A stretch of DNA of 64,000 bases from Roseofilum acuticapitatum BLCC-M154 (GTDB lineage Bacteria; Cyanobacteriota; Cyanobacteriia; Cyanobacteriales; Desertifilaceae), in NCBI RefSeq assembly GCF_030068475.1, contig NZ_JAQOSP010000147.1:23867-87866 (forward strand), in the 5' to 3' direction. The position numbers and the translations under genes were made by a program. A model generated the notes under the pieces. The model had not been told where the DNA came from, did not search any database, and saw only the letters and a list, made by a program, of their open reading frames with translations. Positions 18,993-27,900 of the stretch are shown piece by piece; the stretch's first letter is position 1, and every line of letters begins with the position of its first letter.

Positions 18993-19745
18993 ATGGGTTC
19001 TATTGATGATTTCTTGAATGACTTGAAGGCTCAACATCAGCAGAAACAGTCCGGAGAGCGCCAACCTCCCCCTGCCGATCCCTCCCCTAAGCAGAGTCAA
19101 GAGAATGAGCCGATGGATGATGTGCTGGCAGATATTAAGTCTCAGTTTGTACGTGGGAATGATACAGAGGGAGAGGATGTTGGGTTAGATGAGCTTCGTC
19201 AACGGTATCAGCCAGAAAAAAACGCGCCTTCTGTAAAGTCTGAGGCTTCAGAATTAGATTTAGACCAGATTCGACAACGTTACAAGCCAGAAAAAAACGC
19301 GCCTTCTGTAAAGTCTGAGGCTTCAGAATTAGATTTAGACCAGATTCGACAACGTTACGAGGCGCAAAAAAAACAGGGTTCTGCACCGTCGAGTGGTGCA
19401 GAACCAGATTTAGAGCAAGTGCGTTTAAGGGCGATGCAAATGCGATCGCAACGGGAAGCGGCAAAAGCTTCGGCTGCTCAGACGGATGATGTTCTGGATA
19501 ATATGCGCGATCGCTACATTCAAAATCGTGCCATTGAACGCCAAAAACGAGAAGCCGCAGAACGGGAGGAAAAACTCCGCCGTCAACAACGAGAAGCGCT
19601 CAAACCCCGCGCCAGGGAATGGTTGGCACGGCTCGATCCCTATTCGGATGAGGGGTTCTGGTTTGACAGTTTTGCCCAAGGATATGGCGATCGCCTGGAA
19701 GCTGCCGTAGATTATCTGCAAGCCCTGGAAGACACATCTCGGTAG
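18993..19745 (+). CDS. low-complexity protein with repeated DLDQIRQRY motif (Slr1339-like)
   Basis: A 250-residue soluble, highly charged protein. The first 170 residues are disordered-looking and carry seven versions of one short motif: DDFLNDLKAQ, DDVLADIKSQF, VGLDELRQRY, LDLDQIRQRY (twice), PDLEQVRLRA and DDVLDNMRDRY. Residues 170-200 form a basic coiled coil. The C-terminal 50 residues (ARLDPYSDEGFWFDSFAQGY) look folded. I think it belongs to the cyanobacterial family annotated as salt-stress protein, Slr1339 family, but I cannot run the check. The repeated motifs suggest multivalent binding, perhaps to the neighbouring VWA protein. Confidence 0.7.
   Translation: MGSIDDFLNDLKAQHQQKQSGERQPPPADPSPKQSQENEPMDDVLADIKSQFVRGNDTEGEDVGLDELRQRYQPEKNAPSVKSEASELDLDQIRQRYKPEKNAPSVKSEASELDLDQIRQRYEAQKKQGSAPSSGAEPDLEQVRLRAMQMRSQREAAKASAAQTDDVLDNMRDRYIQNRAIERQKREAAEREEKLRRQQREALKPRAREWLARLDPYSDEGFWFDSFAQGYGDRLEAAVDYLQALEDTSR
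19212..19361 (+). repeat. 75-bp tandem duplication inside the coding sequence
   Basis: Two head-to-tail copies of a 75-bp unit (19212-19286 and 19287-19361) are almost base-for-base identical. They encode a duplicated 25-residue block that includes LDLDQIRQRY. The very low divergence means a recent slipped-strand or recombination event that kept the reading frame. Confidence 0.9.
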
Positions 19746-19749
19746 GGAT

Positions 19750-19902
19750 AGGGAGATGGGGAGATGGGGAGATGGGGAGATGGGGAGGATCTCTGATTAG
19801 CCATTACCCATTGCTTGTAATGCGTTGTATTTCTGTTATAATACAAAATAATCCAATCTTAACTTGTTACCAATGCCTATTCCCTATTCCCCATTCCCCA
19901 TT
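19750..19902. repeat. octamer and heptamer arrays between two genes
   Basis: Downstream of the repeat-rich protein, the octamer GGGGAGAT occurs about four times (19750-19789). Closer to ldpA there are four imperfect heptamers of the type CCYYATT (19875-19902). The heptamers match the established cyanobacterial STRR type with a CCCCA core. No hairpin terminator is evident between them. Confidence 0.75.
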
Positions 19903-19929
19903 CCCTAGCGCGAAGCGCTATATTTTATA

Positions 19930-21126
19930 GTGACTGTAAACCTCCCCATTTTGGCGACAAGGCCTTATCTTAAAAGGGTGACTCAACTGTACCCTGCCCT
20001 CAACTCAATCCGGGATCATCGCTGGTTCAAGCTCATTTGCGGAGCCAGTTATCAACATATCCCTGCCATTCGGAATCTGACGTTGGCTTATACCCTAGCG
20101 GGAGCCGACTGCATTGATGTGGCGGCCGATCCGGCTGTTATTGCTGTCGCTCAAGAAGCTATCTCTGCCGCTCGTCGTCTCAAAACCGAAACCTGGCAAC
20201 GTCAACTCGGTCAACCCGGTAAAGACCACGATCCCCTAATCATGGCCAGCCTCAATGATGGAGAAGATCCCCATTTTCGTAAAGCCGAATTTGACCCATC
20301 CTGTTGTCCTTCAGACTGTCCTCGGCCCTGCGAACGGGTTTGCCCTGCCCAAGCCATTCAACTGGCAATTCATCCAGAGGTCGGTGTAATTGACCAACGC
20401 TGCTATGGTTGCGGCCGGTGTGTACCCGTTTGTCCCCACAACCGGATTGTGACTCGCTCCTACATTTCCACCCCTCAAATCCTTGTGCCTCAACTGATTG
20501 AACAAGGTATTGATGCGCTAGAAATTCATACCCAGACCTCCCATCATACAGACTTCAAACGTCTTTGGCAAGCGATTCAACCCCACGCGGCATCCCTGCG
20601 GTTAATCGCCATTAGCTGTCCAGACGGCGATCGCCTCATCGACTATCTTTGGTCTCTCCATGAACTCGTTCAACCCCTGTCCTGCCCTGTGATCTGGCAA
20701 CTCGATGGTCGTCCCATGAGTGGGGACATCAGCTCCGCAACCACCCACCGCACCATCAAACTCGCCCAAAAAGTCATCGACTCCGGCTTTCCAGGAGCCT
20801 TACAACTAGCAGGTGGAACGAACGACTATACGGTTCCCAAGCTCAGAAGCTTAGGACTCTTGGGAACCCTAGAGACAAACAAGCTTGGATCGAACTCATA
20901 CCCAGGGAACGATCCAAAATCCCCCATTATAGGTGTTGCCTATGGTAGCTATGCTCGCGTCCTACTCTCGCCCATTTTGGAACCCTTGGAACCATCCGAA
21001 AGCCCAACGGATCAATCCTCCCAGGGATTGGCCTATCCCCATCTAGAAGACCATCCTGACCTTCTGTGGGCAGGAGTTGAGTTAGCCCATACCCTAGTCT
21101 CCCAGCTCAAACCCCTGCCCTTGTAA
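19930..21126 (+). CDS. ldpA: light-dependent period protein LdpA, iron-sulfur
   Basis: LdpA is a cyanobacterial Fe-S protein that passes redox/light information to the KaiABC clock and affects CikA and KaiA levels in Synechococcus. The 398-residue chain has two cysteine clusters: CCPSDCPRPCERVCP (about residues 121-135) and CYGCGRCVPVCPHN (about 158-171). This is a bacterial ferredoxin-like arrangement for two clusters. The C-terminal 200 residues form the alpha/beta domain specific to the family. The start is GTG at 19930, giving MTVNLPILATRPYL; no better ATG exists nearby. Confidence 0.92.
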   Translation: MTVNLPILATRPYLKRVTQLYPALNSIRDHRWFKLICGASYQHIPAIRNLTLAYTLAGADCIDVAADPAVIAVAQEAISAARRLKTETWQRQLGQPGKDHDPLIMASLNDGEDPHFRKAEFDPSCCPSDCPRPCERVCPAQAIQLAIHPEVGVIDQRCYGCGRCVPVCPHNRIVTRSYISTPQILVPQLIEQGIDALEIHTQTSHHTDFKRLWQAIQPHAASLRLIAISCPDGDRLIDYLWSLHELVQPLSCPVIWQLDGRPMSGDISSATTHRTIKLAQKVIDSGFPGALQLAGGTNDYTVPKLRSLGLLGTLETNKLGSNSYPGNDPKSPIIGVAYGSYARVLLSPILEPLEPSESPTDQSSQGLAYPHLEDHPDLLWAGVELAHTLVSQLKPLPL

Positions 21127-21159
21127 GCCAATCCTATCCCCTTATCAAATCCTGATTTT

Positions 21160-23034
21160 ATGAACGCTTTTGAACTGCCTCGGATGCCGGAATCCGCAAA
21201 CCCTCAAATCGCCAAACAACCCTCAAAGGATATGGCCGACGACTTAAAACAATTGCTCGATATTTTACCGGTAACCATTCGCCAAACCTTAGAAGCCCAT
21301 GAAAACTGCGCCCAACTGATTGAAATTGTCCTAGATTTAGGTCGGCTCCCCGAAGCTCGCTTTCCCAAACAAGTGGCTGAATATGTTACTGATACCCCTG
21401 TAACCCGCGAAGATATACAATACTGTCTAGATCGCGTGGGTCACTTTGGCGGGGATAACCGGGCAGGAATCGAACAAACTTTACATCGGATCAGTGCCAT
21501 TCGTAACCGTACCGGAGAAATTATCGGCTTGACCTTGCGGGTGGGTCGAGCTGTATTTGGAACCATTGGCATGATTCGGGATTTAGTCGAGCGCGGACAA
21601 TCTATTTTAATGCTCGGTCGTCCTGGTGTAGGAAAGACTACTGCTTTGCGAGAAATTGCCAGGGTATTGGCGGATGAACTCCATAAGCGTGTGGTGATCA
21701 TTGACACTTCTAATGAAATTGCGGGTGATGGCGATATTCCCCATCCGGCGATCGGTCGCGCTCGGCGGATGCAAGTAGCTCGTCCCGAACTTCAGCATCA
21801 AGTGATGATTGAAGCTGTGGAAAACCACATGCCCGAAGTGATTGTCATTGATGAAATTGGCACAGAACTCGAAGCCTTAGCCGCTCGCACCATTGCCGAA
21901 CGGGGTGTAATGCTTGTCGGCACTGCCCACGGGAACCAACTGGAAAACCTGATTAAAAACCCCACCCTTTCCGATTTAGTCGGAGGTATTCAGGCCGTTA
22001 CCCTAGGGGATGATGAAGCTCGGCGACGGGGATCGCAAAAAACCGTTTTAGAGCGCAAATCTCCGCCTACCTTCGAGATTGCCATTGAAATGCAAGAGCG
22101 TCAACGGTGGATTGTCCACGAACAGGTGGATCAGATGATTGATGGACTCTTGCGGGGGCGACAACCCACACCCGAAGTGCGTACCGTCAATGAGCAAGGT
22201 GAGGTCGTCATTACCCATGAAACGACTGAGAATGGGTTAGCTATTCAACGGCCCACTGGTCGCCGTTCTGGGCCTAATGGCAAGTCTAATCCCCTGACTC
22301 CCATTCCATTATCGAGTAGTGGAGCAGGAGAAGGTCAAGGTTGGTCGAAGGCCCAGAATGTTAAAGGTTGGCGCAGTCAGGGGCATATGTTTCCGGTCTC
22401 CCATGACACTAAATATGCACCTTTTCCCCAAGCTGTAGTTCCCGAACAAGAATCCTTTGATCAAATGCTGGAAGATTCTTTAAGTCGTGCTGGAGGAACA
22501 GAGCGACCCGCAGGGCCTAATGGAGAGGATTGGCCGTTGCATATTTATCCCTATGGTATTAGTCGTCATCAATTGGAGCAGGTGATTCGCACGTTGAATT
22601 TGCCGGTGTTACTGACTAAGGATATTGATGGTGCGGATGCAGTGTTGGCCCTGCGATCGCATCTGAAAACCCAAGGTAAACTCAAGCAAATGGCCCGGTC
22701 TCGCCATCTTCCGGTACATACGCTCAAGTCCAACACGGTTCCTCAGATGATTCGGACTCTGCAACGACTGTTGGATCTCGATGCTTCCCATGTGAATCAG
22801 GCCGTCGATCTCAATCTATTTGCCCGCAGTGGTGCAGAAGATGAGTTAGAAGCCCTCGAAGAAGCTCGCTTGGCCGTAGAACAGATTGTGATTCCCAAGG
22901 GGCAACCGGTGGAACTATTGCCCCGCTCTGGAAAAGTCCGCAAGATGCAACATGAGCTAGTGGAGCATTATCGGCTCAAATCTGATAGTTTCGGTGAAGA
23001 ACCGAATCGCCGTCTGCGGATTTATCCCGCTTGA
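21160..23034 (+). CDS. ycf45: Ycf45-like AAA ATPase with R3H domain
   Basis: A 624-residue member of the family found in cyanobacteria and some plastids (Ycf45), related to SpoIIIAA-type ATPases. Walker A is GRPGVGKTT (residues 153-161) and Walker B is VIVIDEIG (227-234). The second half, after a low-complexity linker at about 365-430, ends in an R3H single-strand nucleic-acid binding domain ([20 protein letters not shown]). It therefore probably couples ATP hydrolysis to RNA or DNA binding; the substrate is unknown. It starts 33 bp after ldpA on the same strand. The linker contains an odd [15 protein letters not shown] stretch that resembles translated interspersed repeats. Confidence 0.88.
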   Translation: MNAFELPRMPESANPQIAKQPSKDMADDLKQLLDILPVTIRQTLEAHENCAQLIEIVLDLGRLPEARFPKQVAEYVTDTPVTREDIQYCLDRVGHFGGDNRAGIEQTLHRISAIRNRTGEIIGLTLRVGRAVFGTIGMIRDLVERGQSILMLGRPGVGKTTALREIARVLADELHKRVVIIDTSNEIAGDGDIPHPAIGRARRMQVARPELQHQVMIEAVENHMPEVIVIDEIGTELEALAARTIAERGVMLVGTAHGNQLENLIKNPTLSDLVGGIQAVTLGDDEARRRGSQKTVLERKSPPTFEIAIEMQERQRWIVHEQVDQMIDGLLRGRQPTPEVRTVNEQGEVVITHETTENGLAIQRPTGRRSGPNGKSNPLTPIPLSSSGAGEGQGWSKAQNVKGWRSQGHMFPVSHDTKYAPFPQAVVPEQESFDQMLEDSLSRAGGTERPAGPNGEDWPLHIYPYGISRHQLEQVIRTLNLPVLLTKDIDGADAVLALRSHLKTQGKLKQMARSRHLPVHTLKSNTVPQMIRTLQRLLDLDASHVNQAVDLNLFARSGAEDELEALEEARLAVEQIVIPKGQPVELLPRSGKVRKMQHELVEHYRLKSDSFGEEPNRRLRIYPA

Positions 23035-23060
23035 AGCTTTAATACTTTGTGCCTAAGTGA

Positions 23061-23084
23061 GGGAGAAAAATTTTTCTCCCTTAC
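23061..23084 (+). terminator. candidate terminator after the Ycf45-like gene
   Basis: GGGAGAAAAATTTTTCTCCC is a perfect 20-bp palindrome (23061-23080) that folds as an 8-bp stem with a 4-nt loop. It starts 26 bp after the stop codon. It is followed by only a short T-containing stretch, so termination may be partial. Confidence 0.5.
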
Positions 23085-23114
23085 TTGACCTAATCAGCTA
23101 ACTTATGATATGTT
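23085..23114 (+). promoter_or_regulatory. candidate promoter of tRNA-Ser
   Basis: TTGACC (23085-23090), an 18-bp spacer and TATGTT (23109-23114) precede tRNA-Ser by about 45 bp, with an expected start near 23121. Both hexamers are close to the sigma70 consensus. Confidence 0.5.
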
Positions 23115-23158
23115 TATGAATCGGTAGGTAATTAACCTACTTCCCATCAGTTTCACCT

Positions 23159-23245
23159 GGAGAGGTGGCCGAGTGGTTGAAGGCGCGACACTGGAAATGT
23201 CGTTTAGTGGTAACGCTAACGGGGGTTCGAATCCCCCCCTCTCCG
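23159..23245 (+). tRNA. tRNA-Ser (anticodon GGA)
   Basis: An 87-nt class II tRNA. The acceptor stem GGAGAGG pairs with CCTCTCC (23238-23244) and the discriminator is G. The anticodon arm is CGACA-CTGGAAA-TGTCG with anticodon GGA, followed by a long variable arm and a T arm with GGTTCGAAT. No CCA is encoded. An open reading frame running through it is an artefact of the downstream cupin gene frame. Confidence 0.97.
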
Positions 23246-23281
23246 TTCCCTGCTTGGGTGAGTACATCAGATTTAAAGATT

Positions 23282-23560
23282 ATGGTCTCGACTATACAAA
23301 TTGAGCATCAACCCAGCCGCGAACACCTCGATCGACTGGGAATCTGGGATTGTACCATCTGGGAGAAAGAAGTCTCTGAGTTTCCCTGGACATATGATTG
23401 CTCGGAAACCTGTTACTTACTCACCGGAGAAGTGATTGTTACGCCTGATGATGGGGAACCGGTACAATTTGCCCAGGGCGATTTAGTCACCTTTCCTGCT
23501 GGACTCTCCTGTACGTGGAAAATCCTCAAACCGGTTCGCAAACATTATTTTATGGAATAA
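23282..23560 (+). CDS. small single-domain cupin
   Basis: A 92-residue cytosolic protein of the ethanolamine-utilisation/ureidoglycolate-type cupin group (Cupin_3-like). Recognisable are the entry WEKEVSEFPWTYDCSETCYL, the first cupin strand block LLTGEVIVTPDDGEPVQFAQ and the second GDLVTFPAGLSCTWKILKP. The histidine metal ligands of classical cupins are largely missing, which is typical of this subgroup. The start is the ATG at 23282. It lies 8 bp before the next gene, so they form a two-gene unit downstream of tRNA-Ser. The substrate is unknown. Confidence 0.8.
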   Translation: MVSTIQIEHQPSREHLDRLGIWDCTIWEKEVSEFPWTYDCSETCYLLTGEVIVTPDDGEPVQFAQGDLVTFPAGLSCTWKILKPVRKHYFME

Positions 23561-23568
23561 AGGTTGAT

Positions 23569-24453
23569 ATGGTAGGAATATCGGATCTCTACACTCAGGT
23601 GCAAAACCCCGATTTCTGGAAGCAGCTCAATCCAGGTTTATCCATTGAAGAGTATTCCTCCAACCAACCCATAAAGGCGATCGCCTTTAACCCAGAAGCA
23701 TTAGAAGAGCAACTTCTTTATCTGCAACAAGAAGGCTATTTTCAGCTCGATCCCGTTTTACCAGAAATCGAAGTCTTTCGCATGGCAGCCGGTATTGAAT
23801 TGTTAGCTCTAGAAGGATGGCCGGCTGTTTTTGCCTTTGTCTATGATGAATTTTGGCTCATCTTGCACCGAATCTCTAACCTGATTGCAGCCATATTAGG
23901 CGAGAATTATCGGCAACTGCCTGCATTTTGGGAGTGGTATGTCGGCACAGATAACGATCAATCGGGATGGAGTCCTCATCGCGATCGCGGCGGAAATACC
24001 CTCAGACCCGATCGCCTCCCCAATGTTATCACCATCTGGATTCCCTTCACCGATGCCATACCCCTCAATGGCTGCATGTATGTCTTACCCCCCGATCGCG
24101 ATCCCTATTACTCCATTTACGATAACCGTCCTGAAGATCCCTTCATCAACCCTCAAGATATCCGCGCTCTCCCGGCTGCGGCAGGTTCAATTTTAGGCTG
24201 GAATCACCGAATAATGCATTGGGGAGGACGCAGTAGCAGCATAGCCCCCCATCCCCGGATTAGCCTGTCGTGCGAATTTCAGCGAGGCGACGTGGAACCC
24301 TACGATCCCCCCTTACTCGATCCTCTGACTGTACCCAGTTTTCAGCAGCGTTTAGCTCTCATTGGCAAACAAATTATGCGCTATCAACATATGTATGATT
24401 TACCCCCGGAGCTAGTAGAAGTAGCAAGGCAAATCATTGATTGCAAGCTCTAG
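23569..24453 (+). CDS. phytanoyl-CoA dioxygenase-family Fe(II)/2-oxoglutarate enzyme
   Basis: A 294-residue protein of the PhyH family. The iron ligands are seen as an HxD pair in GWSPHRDRGG (H137, D139) and a distal histidine in GWNHRIMHWGGRSS. The arginine that would hold 2-oxoglutarate probably lies in the following HPRISLSCEF. The substrate is unknown; family members hydroxylate small metabolites or fatty-acyl groups. The chosen ATG at 23569 follows AAAGGTTGAT. A GTG start at 23515 would overlap the cupin gene by 46 bp. Confidence 0.8.
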   Translation: MVGISDLYTQVQNPDFWKQLNPGLSIEEYSSNQPIKAIAFNPEALEEQLLYLQQEGYFQLDPVLPEIEVFRMAAGIELLALEGWPAVFAFVYDEFWLILHRISNLIAAILGENYRQLPAFWEWYVGTDNDQSGWSPHRDRGGNTLRPDRLPNVITIWIPFTDAIPLNGCMYVLPPDRDPYYSIYDNRPEDPFINPQDIRALPAAAGSILGWNHRIMHWGGRSSSIAPHPRISLSCEFQRGDVEPYDPPLLDPLTVPSFQQRLALIGKQIMRYQHMYDLPPELVEVARQIIDCKL

Positions 24454-24514
24454 AAACTCTGACCCAACTTCTAACAACGCCAAATGCTCTGAATTGATAG
24501 CTATCAACAGAAAT

Positions 24515-24556
24515 AAAGAGTTCAGGATTGAGCTAAGATCAAATCCTGAACTCTTT
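24515..24556 (-). terminator. long perfect hairpin, terminator of the minus-strand small gene
   Basis: A perfect 15-bp stem (24515-24529 pairs with 24542-24556) closes a 12-nt loop. Read on the minus strand the stem is followed by TATTTCTGTT, a T-rich tail. Read on the plus strand it is followed by ACACCG, with no T run. It therefore fits best as a rho-independent terminator for the minus-strand gene at 24539-24763, although its stem could also stop the convergent PhyH transcript. Confidence 0.65.
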
Positions 24557-24763
24557 ACACCGAATCATCCAGCAACAGACAAACGTCAGCAGCAACCAAA
24601 CCGCAGCACACCCGAACCCAACAACCGGAGGAGCGGGAATCATCGGCTGGGTGTGACTGGGAACACTCACCCATTGTTGAATATGGGGGTCAACGAAGTT
24701 CGTTCCCAGGTTTTCCAGAGCTTCGCGTTGTCGAAATTTATCCTGTTGGTCTTCCATGATCAA
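24539..24763 (-). CDS. putative small single-span membrane protein
   Basis: A 74-residue reading frame: polar N-terminus (MIMEDQQDKFRQREALENLG), a middle with HIQQWVSVPSHTQPMIPAPP, and one hydrophobic segment (VVGFGCAAVWLLLTFVCCWM), ending with a short basic tail. Support for it being real comes from the terminator hairpin that overlaps its last codons and from its natural membrane-protein composition. No family is recognised. It converges on the PhyH gene. Confidence 0.45.
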   Translation of the reverse strand: MIMEDQQDKFRQREALENLGTNFVDPHIQQWVSVPSHTQPMIPAPPVVGFGCAAVWLLLTFVCCWMIRCKEFRI

Positions 24764-24936
24764 CCTACCTTGATTTGCTGTGTTGAGCGCATCATCGGTT
24801 TGGGGTAGGAGAGCGAAGCAAACGGTAGGTTACATTGGCTCAAACCTGGCTATAATGGGAGTTAAGCCGGTTTGGGGTAGGACGTGGAAATTGGAAACCC
24901 CCCAAACTTTTTGTTGAATTTTGATTGAGTGCAGCG
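24764..24936 (+). promoter_or_regulatory. upstream region of the NACHT gene with 15-bp direct repeats and a -10 box
   Basis: The 15-mer CGGTTTGGGGTAGGA occurs twice in direct orientation (24796-24810 and 24868-24882), 72 bp apart start to start. Between them lies a perfect TATAAT (24851-24856) with no good -35 at the normal distance. Such an arrangement suggests an activator-dependent promoter flanked by operator-like repeats. No regulator is known. Confidence 0.4.
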
Positions 24937-27900
24937 ATGCCGAGTAAAGATAAACTCACTTATGGGCCGACCGTAAAAAAACGTGCCAAACGGTTACTAG
25001 AGGCACTGTTGGCTTATGTTGATCGTGAATTAGAGGATGTTGATGGTATTGTGCTGGACTGTCGATGGAATGAGGAAAGGGGAGAGCAACCCCGGTTAGT
25101 TGTTGAGACGAAACTGAGAAAACTGGTTTATCTGACCGAAAAAGATAGCTATGAGGGACACTTAACTAAAGAGCAGATTCGACAGGCACTTAACGATCAT
25201 TTGAAGGAATTTTTGCAGATTCTGGAGGATAATCGAGCTAAAACTCAAGGTAACGAAGATTGGAATTTTACGCTCAAATTGTGGAGCAAAGACAAGCAAA
25301 AAAATTTAGAAGAGTTTGAGCGAGTCTGGGAAGAAAAGCGCCCAGCTAAATCGAAGCAACAGGAAAAAATTGGACAAGACGAGATTAGTGTTGAACCCCC
25401 TGAAGAGGGAATCAACTGGAAAGACCTCTGTAACCGCGCCTTCTGGGAGGAGAAAACCCGGCGCAAGCGTGCCACGGAGAAGGGGCACGAAGTGCAGGTT
25501 TATGTGCCCTTGGGATTGGTGAAGCGCAAGCAGCAACCGCGACGGACGGAGGAAGAGATGCCGGAGGCGAAAGCGGGGATGCAGCAGTATCAACTGACGG
25601 AAAAGGAGATCGAAGAGCGCTACGAATACGAGAAATTTTTAGCACAAGTTATCGGCAATGCGGGGGAAAATTTGGCGATTATTGGGGAACCGGGTGCGGG
25701 AAAAACGACCTGGTTAGACCAGATTGGGCAGAAGTTGATTAACACAGAACGTTATCCGATTTGGATACCCTTGGCGCGGTTGCAGGGGATGACGCTGGAG
25801 GCGTTTTTACTGGAGAAATGGTTAAAGGAAAAATTGGGGGTTTTGCAGCCGACACCGGAACAGAAGGATGAGTTTATTGAGTGGTTTAAGACGGAGAAGG
25901 TGTGGGTATTGTTGGATGGTGCAGATGAAATGTCTGCGGCTAATCCCGTGGTGGAGATTCGCGAGTCGTTGACGGGATGGGTGAATCAAGCGCGGGTGGT
26001 GTTGAGTTGTCGGTTGAATGTCTGGGAAAGTAACCTGACGACATTACAGGAGTTTGAAACCTATCGCACGTTATGTTTTGAACGGGAGCAGGTGGAGCAG
26101 TTTATTACCGCTTGGTTTGAGCGGGAGGAAGAATCGGAGTTAGGGAAACAGTTGGCGCAGAGGTTGCAGGAAGCGGAAAGTGCCCGGATTTTGGATTTGG
26201 TGCGAAATCCCTTGCGGTTGTCTTTGTTGTGTCAGAGTTGGCGGTTGAATCCGGGGGAAATTCCGGAAACGAAGGCAGAGTTATATGAGAAGTTTTGCCG
26301 CAATATTTATGCTTGGAAACAGGATCGGTTTCCGACGACGTTTGTGCAGCAACGGCAGTTAAATCAACAGTTGGCAGAGTTAGCGCTCCGGGGGATGAGG
26401 GAGAATGTGCCGTTGCTCGAATGGTTGGTGCATGAGGTGTTGGGGGATTGGGTTGAGTTAGCCAAAAATGTGGGCTGGTTGAATGTGGTTTATCGGGATA
26501 CTTGCACCGATGAGCCAGTTTATGCCTTTTTCCATTTGACGTTTCAGGAGTATTTTGCCGCTTGTGCAGTGGCAGATGGGCACTTTTTTCTGCCGTCGGA
26601 TCATTCGCCCGAACAGCCTTCGAGCCAACCCTATCGGATTTTTGAATCTCGTTGGCGCGAGGTGATTTTATTGTGGTTGGGACGTAGAGATGTGGAGAAG
26701 GAGAAGAAGAAAAGGTTTATTGAGACGTTGGTAAGTTTTAATGATGGGTGTTACCAGTTGTATTGGTATCGCGCTTATTTTTTAGCGGCTGAAGGAATTG
26801 CACAATATTCTGATTTTGAAGCTGTTACTCAATTCTTTGATACAGAATACTCGCTCGTTGATCAAATTATTCAGCAGATCATCCAATGGGCGTTAGGATA
26901 CTTTGACGCTAATCGTCAGCAATGGATAACGTATTTTCAGCCAATTGAGAAGACAGCAAAAACTTTTCTGGGCAAAACAAAACAGGATAAGGTGATTCAA
27001 TTTCTCAGCCAGAATCTTGCACTCATGCTGACTGATCGTGAAGATTGGGAAAAACAAGTTAATCAAGAGTTGTCGGGTTATTCTAACATCAGTGAAACTG
27101 AGCAGATGTTAATTCAGCAAAGTCTCGCTTATCTGAATTGGTTACAAAGCTATTCAGGTAAAGAGAAACTAATCTGGCAATTCTCAAATGCTTTAGGAAC
27201 TCTATCTCCAGGTAATGAGTTAGCGATCTCCGGGTTGCTCAAAGTGATCGCTACCACTGAGGATGAAAATACCCGGCGGACGGCGGTAGTGCATTTAGGG
27301 GAGATCGCACCAGGCAACCCAGAGGCGATCGCCGGGTTGCTCAAAGTGATCGCTACCACTGAGGATGAAAATACCCGGAGGATGGCGGCAGAGAGTTTAG
27401 AGAAGATTGCACCGGGCAACCCAGAGGCGATCACCGGGTTGCTCAAAGTGATCGCTACCACTGAGGATGAAGATACCCAGATGTGTGCGGCATGGAGTTT
27501 CGGGAAGATCGCACCGGGCAACCCAGAGGTGATCGCGGTGTTGCTCAAAGCGATCACTACCACTGAGGATGAATATACCCGGATGCGTGCGGCATGGAGT
27601 TTAGGGAACATCGATCCCGGCAACCCAAAGGCGATCACCGGGTTGCTCAAAGTGATCGCCACCACTGAGGATCAATTGACCCTATGCTACGCGGCAAATT
27701 GTTTAGGGATCATCGATCCAGGCAACCCAGAGGCGATCGCCGGGTTGCTCGAACTGATCGCTACCACTGAGGATGAATATGCCCGGAAGCAGGCGGTAGC
27801 GATTTTAGAGTACATCGATCCGGGCAACCCAGAGGCGATCGCCGGGTTGCTCGAACTGATCGCTACCACTGAGGATGAAGATACCCGGAGGCAGGCGGCA

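Noticed and set aside
23165..23281. N-terminal extension of the cupin gene through tRNA-Ser
   Set aside because: The frame crosses the whole tRNA gene. The ATG at 23282 gives the proper cupin start.
24437..24808. Plus-strand 123-codon frame after the PhyH gene
   Set aside because: It overlaps the end of the PhyH gene and the terminator hairpin, is rich in Asn, Ser and Pro, and is antisense to the better-supported small membrane protein.
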